From: Deltaproteobacteria bacterium | GTDB lineage: Bacteria; Desulfobacterota; Syntrophia; Syntrophales; JAAYKM01 | Assembly (NCBI GenBank): GCA_019136935.1 | Contig: JAGVTI010000012.1 | Coordinates: forward strand, 1 to 6,391 | Reading direction: 5' to 3' | DNA: 6,391 nt | Part shown: piece by piece, positions 1-6,346 of the stretch | Position numbering within the stretch: position 1 is the stretch's first letter | How the letters are laid out: every line of letters begins with the position of its first letter | Translations under genes and position numbers: made by a program | Notes under the pieces: generated by a model | What the model was told of the DNA's origin: nothing | The model's input: only the letters and a program-made list of their open reading frames with translations | Databases searched by the model: none

Positions 1-54
1 GTTATGAAAGACTCTCAATAAAATCAAATCTGAGCAGTCAAGGAGCAGAGTTTT
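1..54 (+). promoter_or_regulatory. Upstream edge with yebC ribosome binding site
   Basis: This is the left edge of the window. The only clear signal is AAGGAG at 40-45, nine bases before the yebC ATG, a strong Shine-Dalgarno match that fixes the yebC start. A short open frame ends in TAA at 19-21 and could be the tail of an upstream gene, but six codons are too few to tell. No convincing promoter is visible. Confidence 0.6.
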
Positions 55-810
55 ATGTCGGGTCATTCGAAGTGGAGTACGATTAAAAGGAAAAAAGGTG
101 CCGCGGATGCGAAGCGGGGAAAGGTCTTTACGAAGATCATCAAGGAAATCAGTCTGGCCGCGAGGTTGGGGGGAGGTGACCCGGACGGCAATCCCCGGCT
201 GAGAGCGGCGATTCTGGCGGCTAAAAATGAGAATATGCCCAAGGATAACATCGATCGGGCCATCAAGAAAGGGGTCGGTGCGGCGGAAGGCGGTGTCAAT
301 TTCGAAGAATTGACTTACGAGGGTTACGGTCCCGGCGGGGTTGCGGTTCTCGTGGAAGTCATGACCGACAACAAGCAGCGGACCGTTGCCGAAATCCGTC
401 ATATCTTTTCGAAAAGCGGAGGGAATCTGGGGGAAAACGGATGTGTCGCCTGGATATTTGAGAAAAGAGGCAGCATTTCCATCGATAAGAAGGTGATCGA
501 TGAAGAAAAACTGATGGAGCTCGCCCTGGAAGCCGGCGCAGACGATGTCCGCGATGAGGGGGACGAGTTCATGATCGTCACGGATGTTTCCTCCTTCGAA
601 GACGTCAGAAAAGTGGTTGAAGAGCAGGGTATCGCATACCTTGAAGCGAAGATCACCATGATCCCCCAGAACGAAGTCAAACTGGATGCAGGCAAAGCGG
701 AGTCGATGCTCAGGATGATGGAAAAGCTCGAAGATAACGATGACGTGCAGAATGTCTACGCCAATTTCGATATCGACGACGAGATTATGGAAAAATTGAA
801 TGTGGATTGA
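55..810 (+). CDS. yebC: YebC/PmpR family regulatory or translation factor
   Basis: The 251-residue product has the usual length for the YebC/PmpR/TACO1 family. The amino terminus carries the family signature MSGHSKW followed by a basic stretch and KRGKVFTK (residues 1-27). [12 protein letters not shown] (about 91-101), the TDN motif (104-106) and the carboxy-terminal VYANFDI (234-240) are also typical. Family members were first described as DNA-binding regulators (PmpR of Pseudomonas); the mitochondrial relative TACO1 and some bacterial members act on translation, relieving ribosome stalling at proline-rich stretches. Which role applies here cannot be read from the sequence. The start is supported by AAGGAG nine bases upstream. 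yebC directly before ruvC is a common bacterial order, and the 45-base gap suggests one transcript. The protein is cytoplasmic, with no signal peptide. Confidence 0.95.
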   Translation: MSGHSKWSTIKRKKGAADAKRGKVFTKIIKEISLAARLGGGDPDGNPRLRAAILAAKNENMPKDNIDRAIKKGVGAAEGGVNFEELTYEGYGPGGVAVLVEVMTDNKQRTVAEIRHIFSKSGGNLGENGCVAWIFEKRGSISIDKKVIDEEKLMELALEAGADDVRDEGDEFMIVTDVSSFEDVRKVVEEQGIAYLEAKITMIPQNEVKLDAGKAESMLRMMEKLEDNDDVQNVYANFDIDDEIMEKLNVD

Positions 811-855
811 TCATGGACATTGTGAAAGGACGATCGGGATCAAGATAAGAATAAC

Positions 856-1335
856 ATGAAGATACTGGGGATTGATCCGGGTTCCCATGTGACGGGATAC
901 GGCCTGATAGAGAAGATCAGGGGAAAGCCGATCCATATCCTTCACGGTGAGATCAAGCTGTCAAGAAACGAAATCCTGTCGGACTGCCTGCTGCGTATTC
1001 ACACAAAGCTCATCGAAATCATCCAGGAAAACAAGCCGCAGGCCCTTGCCGTCGAAGATGTCTTTTACGGTAAAAACATCAAAAGCCTCATCAAGCAAGC
1101 CCAGGTGAGGGGGGTCACGATTCTGGCGGGGACATCGGAAGGGGTGCCGGTGTTCGAATATTCACCCTTGGAGGTGAAAAGCGCCGTCGTTGGTTACGGT
1201 CGGGCGGACAAATACCAGGTCCAGAAAATGATCCAAGCCATTCTGCAGCTGCCGGCAATGCCGCCGACCGATGCCTCCGATGCCCTGGCGGTGGCTGTCT
1301 GCCATATGAATTTTCAGAAGGAGAAGGTCGTCTGA
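856..1335 (+). CDS. ruvC: Crossover junction endodeoxyribonuclease RuvC
   Basis: RuvC cuts four-way Holliday junctions symmetrically, resolving recombination intermediates handed over by RuvAB. The 159-residue product is slightly shorter than the E. coli protein (173) but complete in its core. The RNase H-like fold is marked by GIDPG with catalytic Asp7, AVEDVFYGKN with Glu67, and PTDASDALAVAVCH with Asp139 and Asp142, so all four metal-binding acidic residues are present. The ATG at 856 is the only usable start, since an in-frame stop lies at 823-825 and no ATG, GTG or TTG falls between. Its Shine-Dalgarno is weak: AAAGGA at 825-830 is about 25 bases away. The stop codon overlaps the ruvA start by one base (TGATG), so the two are probably translationally coupled. 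No SOS operator was recognised. Confidence 0.96.
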   Translation: MKILGIDPGSHVTGYGLIEKIRGKPIHILHGEIKLSRNEILSDCLLRIHTKLIEIIQENKPQALAVEDVFYGKNIKSLIKQAQVRGVTILAGTSEGVPVFEYSPLEVKSAVVGYGRADKYQVQKMIQAILQLPAMPPTDASDALAVAVCHMNFQKEKVV

Positions 1336-1943
1336 TGATTGCCAGGATCAACGGAACCCTCATCGAGAAAACACCGGTCTCGCTGGTTGTCGAGGCGATT
1401 GGCGTGGGCTACGAGGTCTTCGTTCCCCTGACCACCTTCTACGAGCTGCCGGACGTCGGAGAGAATATCGTCCTCCATATCTGCACGCAGGTCAGGGCGG
1501 ATGCCATCACCCTTTTTGGTTTCAGCAGCCAGAGAGAAAAGGATATTTTCCAGCTCCTGATCACCGTGACCGGCATCGGTCCGAAACTGGCACTGAACAT
1601 CCTTTCCGGAACTGATCCGCAGGAACTGGTCCGTTCCGTCGCCCGGGGCGACCTGAACCGTCTGGTCCGGATACCGGGTGTGGGAAAGAAGACGGCGGAA
1701 CGAATCATCTTTGATCTGAGGGACAAAAAGATCGCCGAAATTTCCGGTACCCAGACCGACGAAAAAACACTGTCGGCGGATGTGCAGGAGATGAAGGACG
1801 ACGCCCTGTCGGCACTGATGAACCTGGGCTACAAGAATCAAGCGGTGCAGGACGTTCTGGAACGGGTGTTACGGGATGCCGGAGATGAGGAGATGTCTTT
1901 GGACATTCTCCTGAAGAAAACCCTGAAGATCCTGGCGAATTAG
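1335..1943 (+). CDS. ruvA: Holliday junction branch migration subunit RuvA
   Basis: RuvA binds the Holliday junction as a tetramer or octamer and loads the RuvB motor rings. The 202 residues match the family length. The amino-terminal OB-fold begins MIARINGTLI and runs to about residue 63. Two helix-hairpin-helix DNA-binding motifs follow: VTGIGPKLAL (78-87) and IPGVGKKTAERI (113-124). A flexible acidic linker (about 135-155) leads to the small domain III, with LMNLGYK at 161-167, which contacts RuvB. The start overlaps the ruvC stop by one base and is served by purine-rich AGAAGGAG at 1316-1323 and GAGAAGG at 1321-1327, inside the end of ruvC. ruvB follows only after a 174-base gap filled by a repeat, unlike the tight ruvAB spacing found in many bacteria. 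Confidence 0.96.
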   Translation: MIARINGTLIEKTPVSLVVEAIGVGYEVFVPLTTFYELPDVGENIVLHICTQVRADAITLFGFSSQREKDIFQLLITVTGIGPKLALNILSGTDPQELVRSVARGDLNRLVRIPGVGKKTAERIIFDLRDKKIAEISGTQTDEKTLSADVQEMKDDALSALMNLGYKNQAVQDVLERVLRDAGDEEMSLDILLKKTLKILAN

Positions 1944-1958
1944 CATCTGTGTTCCACA

Positions 1959-2093
1959 TTTGACGGTTTCGTAAAAAATCCGTTTGGGTCATCCGATGAG
2001 GCACCGGATACGAAGAATCCCGTGTAAGGTCGGGTCTTTCGCATTCGATCAGGATGACATTCAGAACATTTTTCGACTTTCTGCGGATTCAAC
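1959..2093. repeat. Decayed MITE-like palindromic repeat element
   Basis: Almost the whole ruvA-ruvB gap can be read as one non-coding repeat. The left end is TTTGACGGTTTCGTAAAAAA (1959-1978). The middle (1988-2058) is an imperfect palindrome. The right end TTTTTCGACTTT (2069-2080) followed by CTGCGGATTCAA (2081-2092) resembles a degraded inverted copy of the left end, with an apparent three-base loss relative to the form I remember. From memory, elements with TTTGACGGTCTCGTAAAAAG ends and a palindromic core are dispersed in many deltaproteobacterial genomes; that family link is recall, not a search result. A partial copy in the other orientation lies at 3722-3782. No open reading frame or transposase is present, so mobilisation would have needed an enzyme supplied in trans. 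Confidence 0.55.
1988..2058. repeat. Imperfect palindrome, hairpin core of the repeat
   Basis: The outer arms GTCATCC (1988-1994) and GGATGAC (2052-2058) are exact reverse complements. GAT at 1995-1997 can pair with the ATC of GATC (2047-2050). The inner arms CGAAGAATCCCG (2011-2022) and CGGGTCTTTCG (2031-2041) pair imperfectly around a loop TGTAAGGT. The arms are offset by several bases, which indicates small deletions since the element was intact. The sequence resembles the common bacterial palindrome built from TCATTCTGAGCGAAGCGAAG and its complement. In RNA it would form a long bulged hairpin between ruvA and ruvB and could affect transcript stability; that effect is inference. Confidence 0.55.
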
Positions 2094-2117
2094 ATATTTC
2101 GGTAAGGCGCGTAAAAC

Positions 2118-3149
2118 ATGGGAACGTTGAAGAGGGAATCGATCGTCAGTCCCGTCCTCATGGATGAGGAGGAAGGGGAGGAGCTGTCTCTGCGGCCAAA
2201 GACGATTTCGGAGTACATCGGGCAGGAAAAGGTCAAACAGAACCTGTCGATCTTCGTCGATGCGGCAAAGGGTCGAAGGGAGGCCCTGGACCATGTCCTG
2301 CTGTACGGCCCCCCCGGCCTGGGGAAAACGACTCTCGCGTATATCGTTTCCCGGGAACTCGGCGTGGATATCAAGGTCACCTCCGGTCCTGTTATCGAGC
2401 GTCCCGGTGATTTGGCAGCCATTCTGACCAATCTTCACGAACACGACATCCTTTTTATCGACGAAATTCACCGGCTGTCCCATGTGGTCGAAGAAATTCT
2501 GTACCCGGCCATGGAAGATTTTCATATCGACATTCTCATCGGACAGGGTCCTTCCGCCCGGTCGATGAAACTGGAGATTCCCGACTTCACCCTGGTCGGG
2601 GCGACAACCCGGGCGGGACTCCTGACCTCGCCGCTTCGGGACCGGTTCGGCATCAGTTTCCGCTTCGACTTTTACACGCCGGATGAACTGGCGGTGATCG
2701 TCAAGAGATCGGCAAAGATACTCGGCATCTCCATCGACCGGGACGGCGCCCGGGAACTGGCCCGGCGGTCGCGGGGAACCCCGCGTATCGCCAACCGCCT
2801 GCTCAAACGTGTGCGGGATTACGCCCAGGTCAAGGCCGAGGGCTTCATCAACCACGGTATTGCCATCGAAGCCCTGGAACAGTTTGAAGTCGATGAACGA
2901 GGATTCGATCAGATGGACCGGACCATTCTCCTCACCGTGATCGACAAGTTCAGCGGCGGTCCCGTGGGCATCGAAAACCTTTCCGCCGCCATCGGCGAGG
3001 AAAAGACGACCCTGGAGGATGTCTACGAGCCCTACCTGATTCAGGAGGGGTACCTCCAGAGAACCGCCAGGGGCCGGATAGCGACGAAACTGGCCTATGA
3101 GCATTTCGGCAAAACATGGCCGAACCAGCTGCAGAAAGAACTGTTTTAA
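2118..3149 (+). CDS. ruvB: Holliday junction branch migration ATPase RuvB
   Basis: RuvB is the AAA+ hexameric motor that pulls DNA through the RuvA-bound junction. The 343-residue protein has family length and every expected motif. [12 protein letters not shown] (25-36) opens the ATPase domain. Walker A is GPPGLGKTT (64-72), Walker B is ILFIDEIH (111-118), sensor 1 lies in LVGATTR (159-165), the arginine finger is in SPLRDRFG (Arg174), and sensor 2 is GTPRIANR (220-227). The carboxy-terminal winged-helix domain ends with the DNA-contacting [10 protein letters not shown] (311-320), where the usual proline is alanine. ATG at 2118 gives the leader with IVSP (9-12) expected for the family. GGTAAGG at 2101-2107 is a modest ribosome site. 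A second ATG at 2160 lacks one. Confidence 0.97.
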   Translation: MGTLKRESIVSPVLMDEEEGEELSLRPKTISEYIGQEKVKQNLSIFVDAAKGRREALDHVLLYGPPGLGKTTLAYIVSRELGVDIKVTSGPVIERPGDLAAILTNLHEHDILFIDEIHRLSHVVEEILYPAMEDFHIDILIGQGPSARSMKLEIPDFTLVGATTRAGLLTSPLRDRFGISFRFDFYTPDELAVIVKRSAKILGISIDRDGARELARRSRGTPRIANRLLKRVRDYAQVKAEGFINHGIAIEALEQFEVDERGFDQMDRTILLTVIDKFSGGPVGIENLSAAIGEEKTTLEDVYEPYLIQEGYLQRTARGRIATKLAYEHFGKTWPNQLQKELF

Positions 3150-3182
3150 CCGGGCGAGGCCGAACGTATTGTTCCAAGAAAA

Positions 3183-3713
3183 ATGAATATTTTGCTCCAC
3201 ATCTGCTGCGGTCCCTGCACCATTTATCCCCTGAAGGTCCTGAGATCCGCCGGACACGACATCCTGGGACTGTTTTACAACCCCAATATCCACCCGTATG
3301 CCGAATATCAGCGGCGTCTCGATACGCTGAAGACCTATGCCCGGGAAGAATCCCTGGAACTTCTCATCGCCAAAGGTTATCCCGTCGAGCGGTATTTCCG
3401 CGGGGTGGCCTATAAAGAAGAGGACCGGTGCGGTCACTGTTATGCGGAGCGATTGCGGTATGCTTTTTCCGAGGCGCAGGAACGGGGAATGGATGCCCTG
3501 ACGACGACGCTTTTGTACAGCCGGTATCAGAAACACGATCTGATCGTGGCGATTGCCGAATCCCTGTCGGCCGAATACGGCATCCCTTTCTTTTACCATG
3601 ATTTCCGCGAGGGCTGGCAGGAGGGTATCCGGTTATCAAAGGAACGCGCCATGTACCGGCAGAACTACTGCGGCTGTATCTACAGTGAAAGAGAAAGGTT
3701 CTGCAAAGACTGA
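3183..3713 (+). CDS. queH: Epoxyqueuosine reductase QueH (DUF208 family)
   Basis: QueH performs the last step of queuosine synthesis, reducing epoxyqueuosine to queuosine at the wobble position of GUN-anticodon tRNAs. It replaces the cobalamin-dependent QueG in many anaerobes. The 176-residue protein carries the family cysteine pattern: HICCGPC (7-13), RCGHCY (82-87, Cys83 and Cys86) and YCGCIYSE (162-169, Cys163 and Cys165). Family knowledge assigns these cysteines to an iron-sulfur/iron centre and a redox pair. FYNPNIHPYAEYQRR (31-45) and TTTLLYSRYQKHD (107-119) are also characteristic. The gene follows ruvB after 33 bases, in the same reading frame and with no stop in the 11 intervening codons. 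No good Shine-Dalgarno precedes ATG 3183 (only AAGAAAA), so translation may depend on ribosomes leaving ruvB. No functional link between queH and ruvB is implied. Confidence 0.93.
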   Translation: MNILLHICCGPCTIYPLKVLRSAGHDILGLFYNPNIHPYAEYQRRLDTLKTYAREESLELLIAKGYPVERYFRGVAYKEEDRCGHCYAERLRYAFSEAQERGMDALTTTLLYSRYQKHDLIVAIAESLSAEYGIPFFYHDFREGWQEGIRLSKERAMYRQNYCGCIYSERERFCKD

Positions 3714-3721
3714 ACCTTGAT

Positions 3722-3782
3722 GAAGCGAAGCCGTGCCGATGTTCTTTCGCATGACATAAAAGGGCTTTTCCGAGACCCTCAA
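3722..3782. repeat. Partial inverted copy of the ruvA-ruvB repeat
   Basis: Read on the minus strand, 3782-3751 aligns with 1960-1992 at 24 of 33 columns with one gap, beginning TTGAGGGTCTCGGAAAAG. The adjoining 3725-3750 holds GCGAAG and CTTTCGC, able to pair as GCGAA with TTCGC and reminiscent of the palindromic core of the first copy. The other end of the element is not recognisable, so this is a truncated, decayed relic beginning just after the queH stop. The two copies bracket ruvB-queH in opposite orientation. Confidence 0.5.
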
Positions 3783-4008
3783 CGGGTGGGGCGGTTCGGC
3801 AGATGTCCGGTTGCTGCGTAAGGTTTGCAACGTCTTGCCGCCGGCTGTGGCGCAAACAACACACGAAGTCGGCGGATCCATGTCGGGACACGAAATGGAG
3901 TGGCGGATAAAACAGATATAAATCGGATAGTTGAGAGAATATTAGGAACGGACGGCGGTTTTCGCCGGATGGTATATTTTTTGTAATCTGAAAATCAGTC
4001 TTAGAAAC
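3783..4008. other. Intergenic stretch, no gene recognised
   Basis: No plausible coding region, tRNA or known RNA was recognised. Minor features are a bulged hairpin at 3835-3855 (TTGC, GCC / GGC, GCAA) with no T-run, a TATAAAT at 3917-3923 that could be a minus-10 box but lacks a good minus-35 partner, and a small hairpin at 3953-3967. Open frames here on the minus strand have no family resemblance and overlap queH antisense. Confidence 0.5.
3953..3982 (+). terminator. Weak candidate terminator before lpxC
   Basis: CGGCG (3953-3957) and CGCCG (3963-3967) form a five-pair GC stem around the loop GTTTT, and a run of six T lies at 3977-3982. The nine-base spacing between stem and T-run is too long for a classical intrinsic terminator. 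It may end the yebC-ruv-queH transcript or mean nothing. Confidence 0.2.
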
Positions 4009-4067
4009 AGGAGGGTAAACGGTCCCGGTGACGGGAATACGTATCAGCCGGTTAGGAAATACAAACC
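4009..4067 (+). promoter_or_regulatory. lpxC leader with distal SD and hairpin
   Basis: The strongest ribosome-site-like sequence near lpxC, AGGAGGGT (4009-4016), lies more than 50 bases before the annotated ATG and cannot serve it directly. A compact hairpin follows: TCCCG (4023-4027), loop GTGA (4028-4031, a GNRA-type tetraloop) and CGGGA (4032-4036). AGGA at 4054-4057, ten bases before ATG 4068, is the likely lpxC site. An in-frame TAG at 4053-4055 excludes any earlier lpxC start. This could be a translational control leader; no known riboswitch was recognised. Confidence 0.35.
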
Positions 4068-5003
4068 ATGTATTTACAGAGAACGATCCAGAAAGAGGTT
4101 GCCTGCAGCAGCGTTGGGTTGCACACGGGCAGGAAAATCAGCATGACGGTCAAACCCGCTGCGGCGAATGAAGGCATCACGTTCATCAGGAAAGATGCCG
4201 CGACGGCGCATAATCGTGTCAAGGCATCCATTGAAAATGTTTCCGATACAACCCTTGCGACCACCATCGGCAATAACGGGAATTCGATTTCGACGATCGA
4301 GCATCTCCTTTCCGCCTTTCGTGGAATGGGTATCGACAACGCCGTAATCGAGATCGACGGTCCGGAAGTACCCGTCATGGATGGAAGCGCCCTGCCCTTC
4401 GTCAATTTGCTGAAGAATGCGGGCGTTTTGGAGCAGGATTCGGAAAAGCGGTTCCTCGTCATCAAAAAGGCCGTATCCGTGTCGGACGGCGAAGGGTGGG
4501 CCCAGCTGTTGCCGGCCCCCCGGTTCAGGATCACCTATGAAATCCGTTTCGATCACCCTCTGATCGGCCGGCAGACCTACGAACTGGATTTGTCCGAAAG
4601 CGCCTATGAAAATGAAATCTGTTTCGCCCGGACCTTTGGTTTCCTGAAAGATGTGGAATACCTTCAGGCCCGGGGATTGGCCCTGGGGGGGTCCCTGAAG
4701 AACGCCGTTGTCCTGGACGAGAAAAAGATCATCAACAAGGAGGGGCTCCGCCATCCCAGCGAGTTTGTCAAGCATAAGATTCTCGACGCCATCGGTGACC
4801 TGTTTCTCATCGGCATGCCCATCATGGGACATTTCAAGGCCTACAAGTCCGGCCACAAGTTGCACTTCATGCTGTTGAAAGAATTGATGGCCCGGTCGGA
4901 GAACTGGCAGATCCTCCGATATTACGAAAACAGGGGCCTGGCTGAGACGTATTGTCAGACCGGTCAGTCCGCTGCGGATGCTTCAGACTCCGTGCGCCTG
5001 TAG
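4068..5003 (+). CDS. lpxC: UDP-3-O-acyl-N-acetylglucosamine deacetylase LpxC
   Basis: LpxC is the zinc-dependent deacetylase that removes the acetyl group from UDP-3-O-acyl-GlcNAc, the committed step of lipid A synthesis, at the cytoplasmic side of the inner membrane. The 311-residue product is close to the E. coli length (305). The opening QRTIQKEVACSSVGLHTG (4-21) is typical. STIEHLLSA (75-83) supplies catalytic Glu78 and zinc ligand His79. FVKHKILDAIGDL (233-245) supplies zinc ligands His236 and Asp240. SGHKLH (261-266) supplies the catalytic His263. MDGSALPFV (104-112) is another conserved block. The gene is flanked by gaps of 354 and 134 bases, so it may be transcribed alone. It is not in a cell-division cluster as in enterobacteria but next to a DUF4390 gene and an NtrY-like kinase, an arrangement I associate with deltaproteobacteria. 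Confidence 0.97.
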   Translation: MYLQRTIQKEVACSSVGLHTGRKISMTVKPAAANEGITFIRKDAATAHNRVKASIENVSDTTLATTIGNNGNSISTIEHLLSAFRGMGIDNAVIEIDGPEVPVMDGSALPFVNLLKNAGVLEQDSEKRFLVIKKAVSVSDGEGWAQLLPAPRFRITYEIRFDHPLIGRQTYELDLSESAYENEICFARTFGFLKDVEYLQARGLALGGSLKNAVVLDEKKIINKEGLRHPSEFVKHKILDAIGDLFLIGMPIMGHFKAYKSGHKLHFMLLKELMARSENWQILRYYENRGLAETYCQTGQSAADASDSVRL

Positions 5004-5006
5004 CCT

Positions 5007-5039
5007 TTCCGATATGTTCCGGAATCCTCCCTTTTTTTT
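5007..5039 (+). terminator. Possible lpxC terminator (weak stem plus T8)
   Basis: Just after the lpxC stop, TTCCG (5007-5011) and CGGAA (5020-5024) can form a five-pair stem, and eight T follow at 5032-5039. Seven bases separate stem and T-run, so this is a poor intrinsic terminator by the usual rules, but the T-run position right after the gene makes termination plausible. Confidence 0.3.
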
Positions 5040-5068
5040 ATCCCGCCGCCTCTGTGACAAATAGCGCT

Positions 5069-5115
5069 TGCTTTTTGGGGATTAGTTTCTTAGAAAAAGC
5101 AGTTGATTATTAATC
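5069..5115 (+). promoter_or_regulatory. Candidate promoter/operator for DUF4390-kinase unit
   Basis: TGCTTTTT (5069-5076) and AAAAAGCA (5094-5101) are exact inverted repeats separated by 17 bases. Just downstream is GATTA-T-TAATC (5105-5115), a perfect short palindrome. A possible sigma-70 pair is TTGCTT (5068-5073) and TAGAAA (5091-5096) with a 17-base spacer; both boxes are imperfect. The overlap of a promoter-like pair with inverted repeats fits an operator or a 5' hairpin, but no regulator can be named. The spacing does not fit a sigma-54 GG/GC promoter. Confidence 0.3.
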
Positions 5116-5137
5116 GTATAGGGGACGCCGGGATTCC

Positions 5138-5719
5138 ATGGGAACAGGAAAAATCTTTCAATTCATTGCCGTCATGTCTGTTTTGATCCTTGCTTTTACC
5201 CTTGCGTCCTGTGCGAAAAACGGGCAGATCGGCGATGTCATGGTGATGGATGACATGAGCAACGTTCTGGTTTATGCAAGGCTTCAGAATATCCAGAAAG
5301 GGGATACGGAAAAACTCATCTACGCCGGTGTTCCCGTCAACTGCACGTTCCATGTCAGCTTTTACCGGGAACGTCCGTACTGGATCGATCAGAGCCTGTC
5401 CCGCCTGATTGTCCGAAACGCCATCAAATACGATAACGTCAAGAAAAACATCTACGTGACGACACGGCTCAATGAAAAAGAGATGGAAATATCGGAATTT
5501 AAGGACGTCGAGGCAGCGAAGATATCCCTGTTTGAGATCAATGGTGTCTCTGTCATCAACGTTCGGGCTCTGACCAGGGGGGAAAGGTATTACGTGATGG
5601 TCAAGGCCAAAATAGAGAAGGATCAACATTCCCGTTTTGTCAGATATATCCTGCTGCTCTTGCCGTTTATGGAAACGGAAACGAACTGGTACCGGAAGGA
5701 GTTCATTTGGAAAGGGTGA
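5138..5719 (+). CDS. DUF4390 family predicted lipoprotein
   Basis: The 193-residue product belongs, by pattern recognition, to the DUF4390 family, whose function is unknown to me. Residues 5-24 form a hydrophobic signal segment ending in the lipobox Leu22-Ala23-Ser24-Cys25, so cleavage before Cys25 and lipid attachment are expected. Family-like blocks are the repeated VYARLQ (45-50), EKLIYAGVPVNCTFHVSFYRERPYW split across 58-82, a central region with YDNVKKNIYV (98-107), and a tail with LLLLPF (172-177) and TNWYRKEFIW (182-191). A purine-rich AGGGGA (5120-5125) is about 12 bases before the ATG, a modest ribosome site. The end overlaps the next gene, a putative NtrY-like sensor kinase, and this pairing suggests a shared envelope-related job, which is inference. 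Confidence 0.8.
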   Translation: MGTGKIFQFIAVMSVLILAFTLASCAKNGQIGDVMVMDDMSNVLVYARLQNIQKGDTEKLIYAGVPVNCTFHVSFYRERPYWIDQSLSRLIVRNAIKYDNVKKNIYVTTRLNEKEMEISEFKDVEAAKISLFEINGVSVINVRALTRGERYYVMVKAKIEKDQHSRFVRYILLLLPFMETETNWYRKEFIWKG

Positions 5720-6346
5720 ACCGGCGTGCCGACCAGAATCGGACGGAGATCCAGGAAGCGAAACGCCGTAAACGAGAGAGAATCCTCATCGTCCTGACCG
5801 TATTGATTATTGTGATCCTGACTTTCGTGGAAAACCGCTTTTTCCGCGGCCACGTCGATTGGGGCTCATCTGACGACTTTCTGATCTTCGGCCTGATCAA
5901 CATCAATATCATCCTGATCCTCTTCTTGATTTTCCTGATTGTCCGTAACGTCGTCAAACTCGTCTTTGAAAGGCGCCGGGGCATTCTCGGTTCCCGATTG
6001 AGGACCAAATTGGTGACGGCCTTCGTCAGCCTGTCCCTGATTCCGACGTTCATCCTCTTCCTCATCTCCATCAATTTTTTGTCCTACAGCATCGAAAACT
6101 GGTTCAGCATCAAGATAGGAAACGCCCTTGACCAGACCATCGAACTGGCTCACCTCCATTACCAGCAGACGGAGGAGCAGGCTAAGTTCTACGCCAACCA
6201 GATCAGTTCCGATATTACTCTGAATCAGCTCTACGACCAGGACCGAGATGAGTTCCTGGTCAATCTCGCCCGCCTGAAGCAGAAGAATTTCAAACTCGGG
6301 TACCTGCAGATCTCTTTTGACAACCGGGAAAAGAACATCGTTTTCA
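5707..6346 (+). CDS. NtrY-type sensor histidine kinase, 5' part only
   Basis: Only the first 213 or so residues are present; the gene runs off the contig. A basic, charged start (residues 1-25) leads to a first membrane segment (about 26-41), a short loop rich in acidic residues, a second segment (about 59-79), the basic block RNVVKLVFERRRGILGSRLR (80-99), and a third segment (about 103-126). A soluble region follows with NWFSIKIGNALDQTIELA (131-148), then an extracytoplasmic-type domain. This membrane layout and the RRRGILGSRLRTKL block are typical of NtrY-family kinases; HAMP, PAS and kinase domains would lie beyond the edge. TTG at 5707 is preferred because AAGGAG (5696-5701) is five bases upstream. 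GTG at 5716, overlapping the DUF4390 stop as GTGA, is the alternative. The signal sensed cannot be inferred. From 6347 onward the frame reads adapter, not genome. Confidence 0.8.

Noticed and set aside
813..848. Twelve-codon frame between yebC and ruvC
   Set aside because: It is too short, has no ribosome site at the right distance, and looks like chance.
1959..2093. CRISPR-like repeat
   Set aside because: There is a single palindromic unit with no regular repeat-spacer array, so it is an interspersed repeat, not a CRISPR.
2061..3599. Minus-strand open frame of 512 residues across ruvB and queH
   Set aside because: It is antisense to two well-supported genes with all motifs intact, and its translation has no recognisable domain. 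Long antisense frames are expected at this base composition.
3835..3855. Hairpin after queH as a terminator
   Set aside because: The stem is bulged and no T-run follows on either strand.
3636..3891. Minus-strand open frames in the queH-lpxC gap
   Set aside because: They overlap queH antisense and the repeat relic, have no recognisable family pattern and no convincing start signal.
4074..4865. Minus-strand open frame of 263 residues within lpxC
   Set aside because: It is a shadow of lpxC, whose catalytic residues and length are all as expected; no ribosome site or family resemblance was seen.
5048..5075. Possible sigma-54 promoter (TGACA...TTGC) before DUF4390
   Set aside because: The GG and GC elements are not at the required ten-base spacing and the first element lacks GG.
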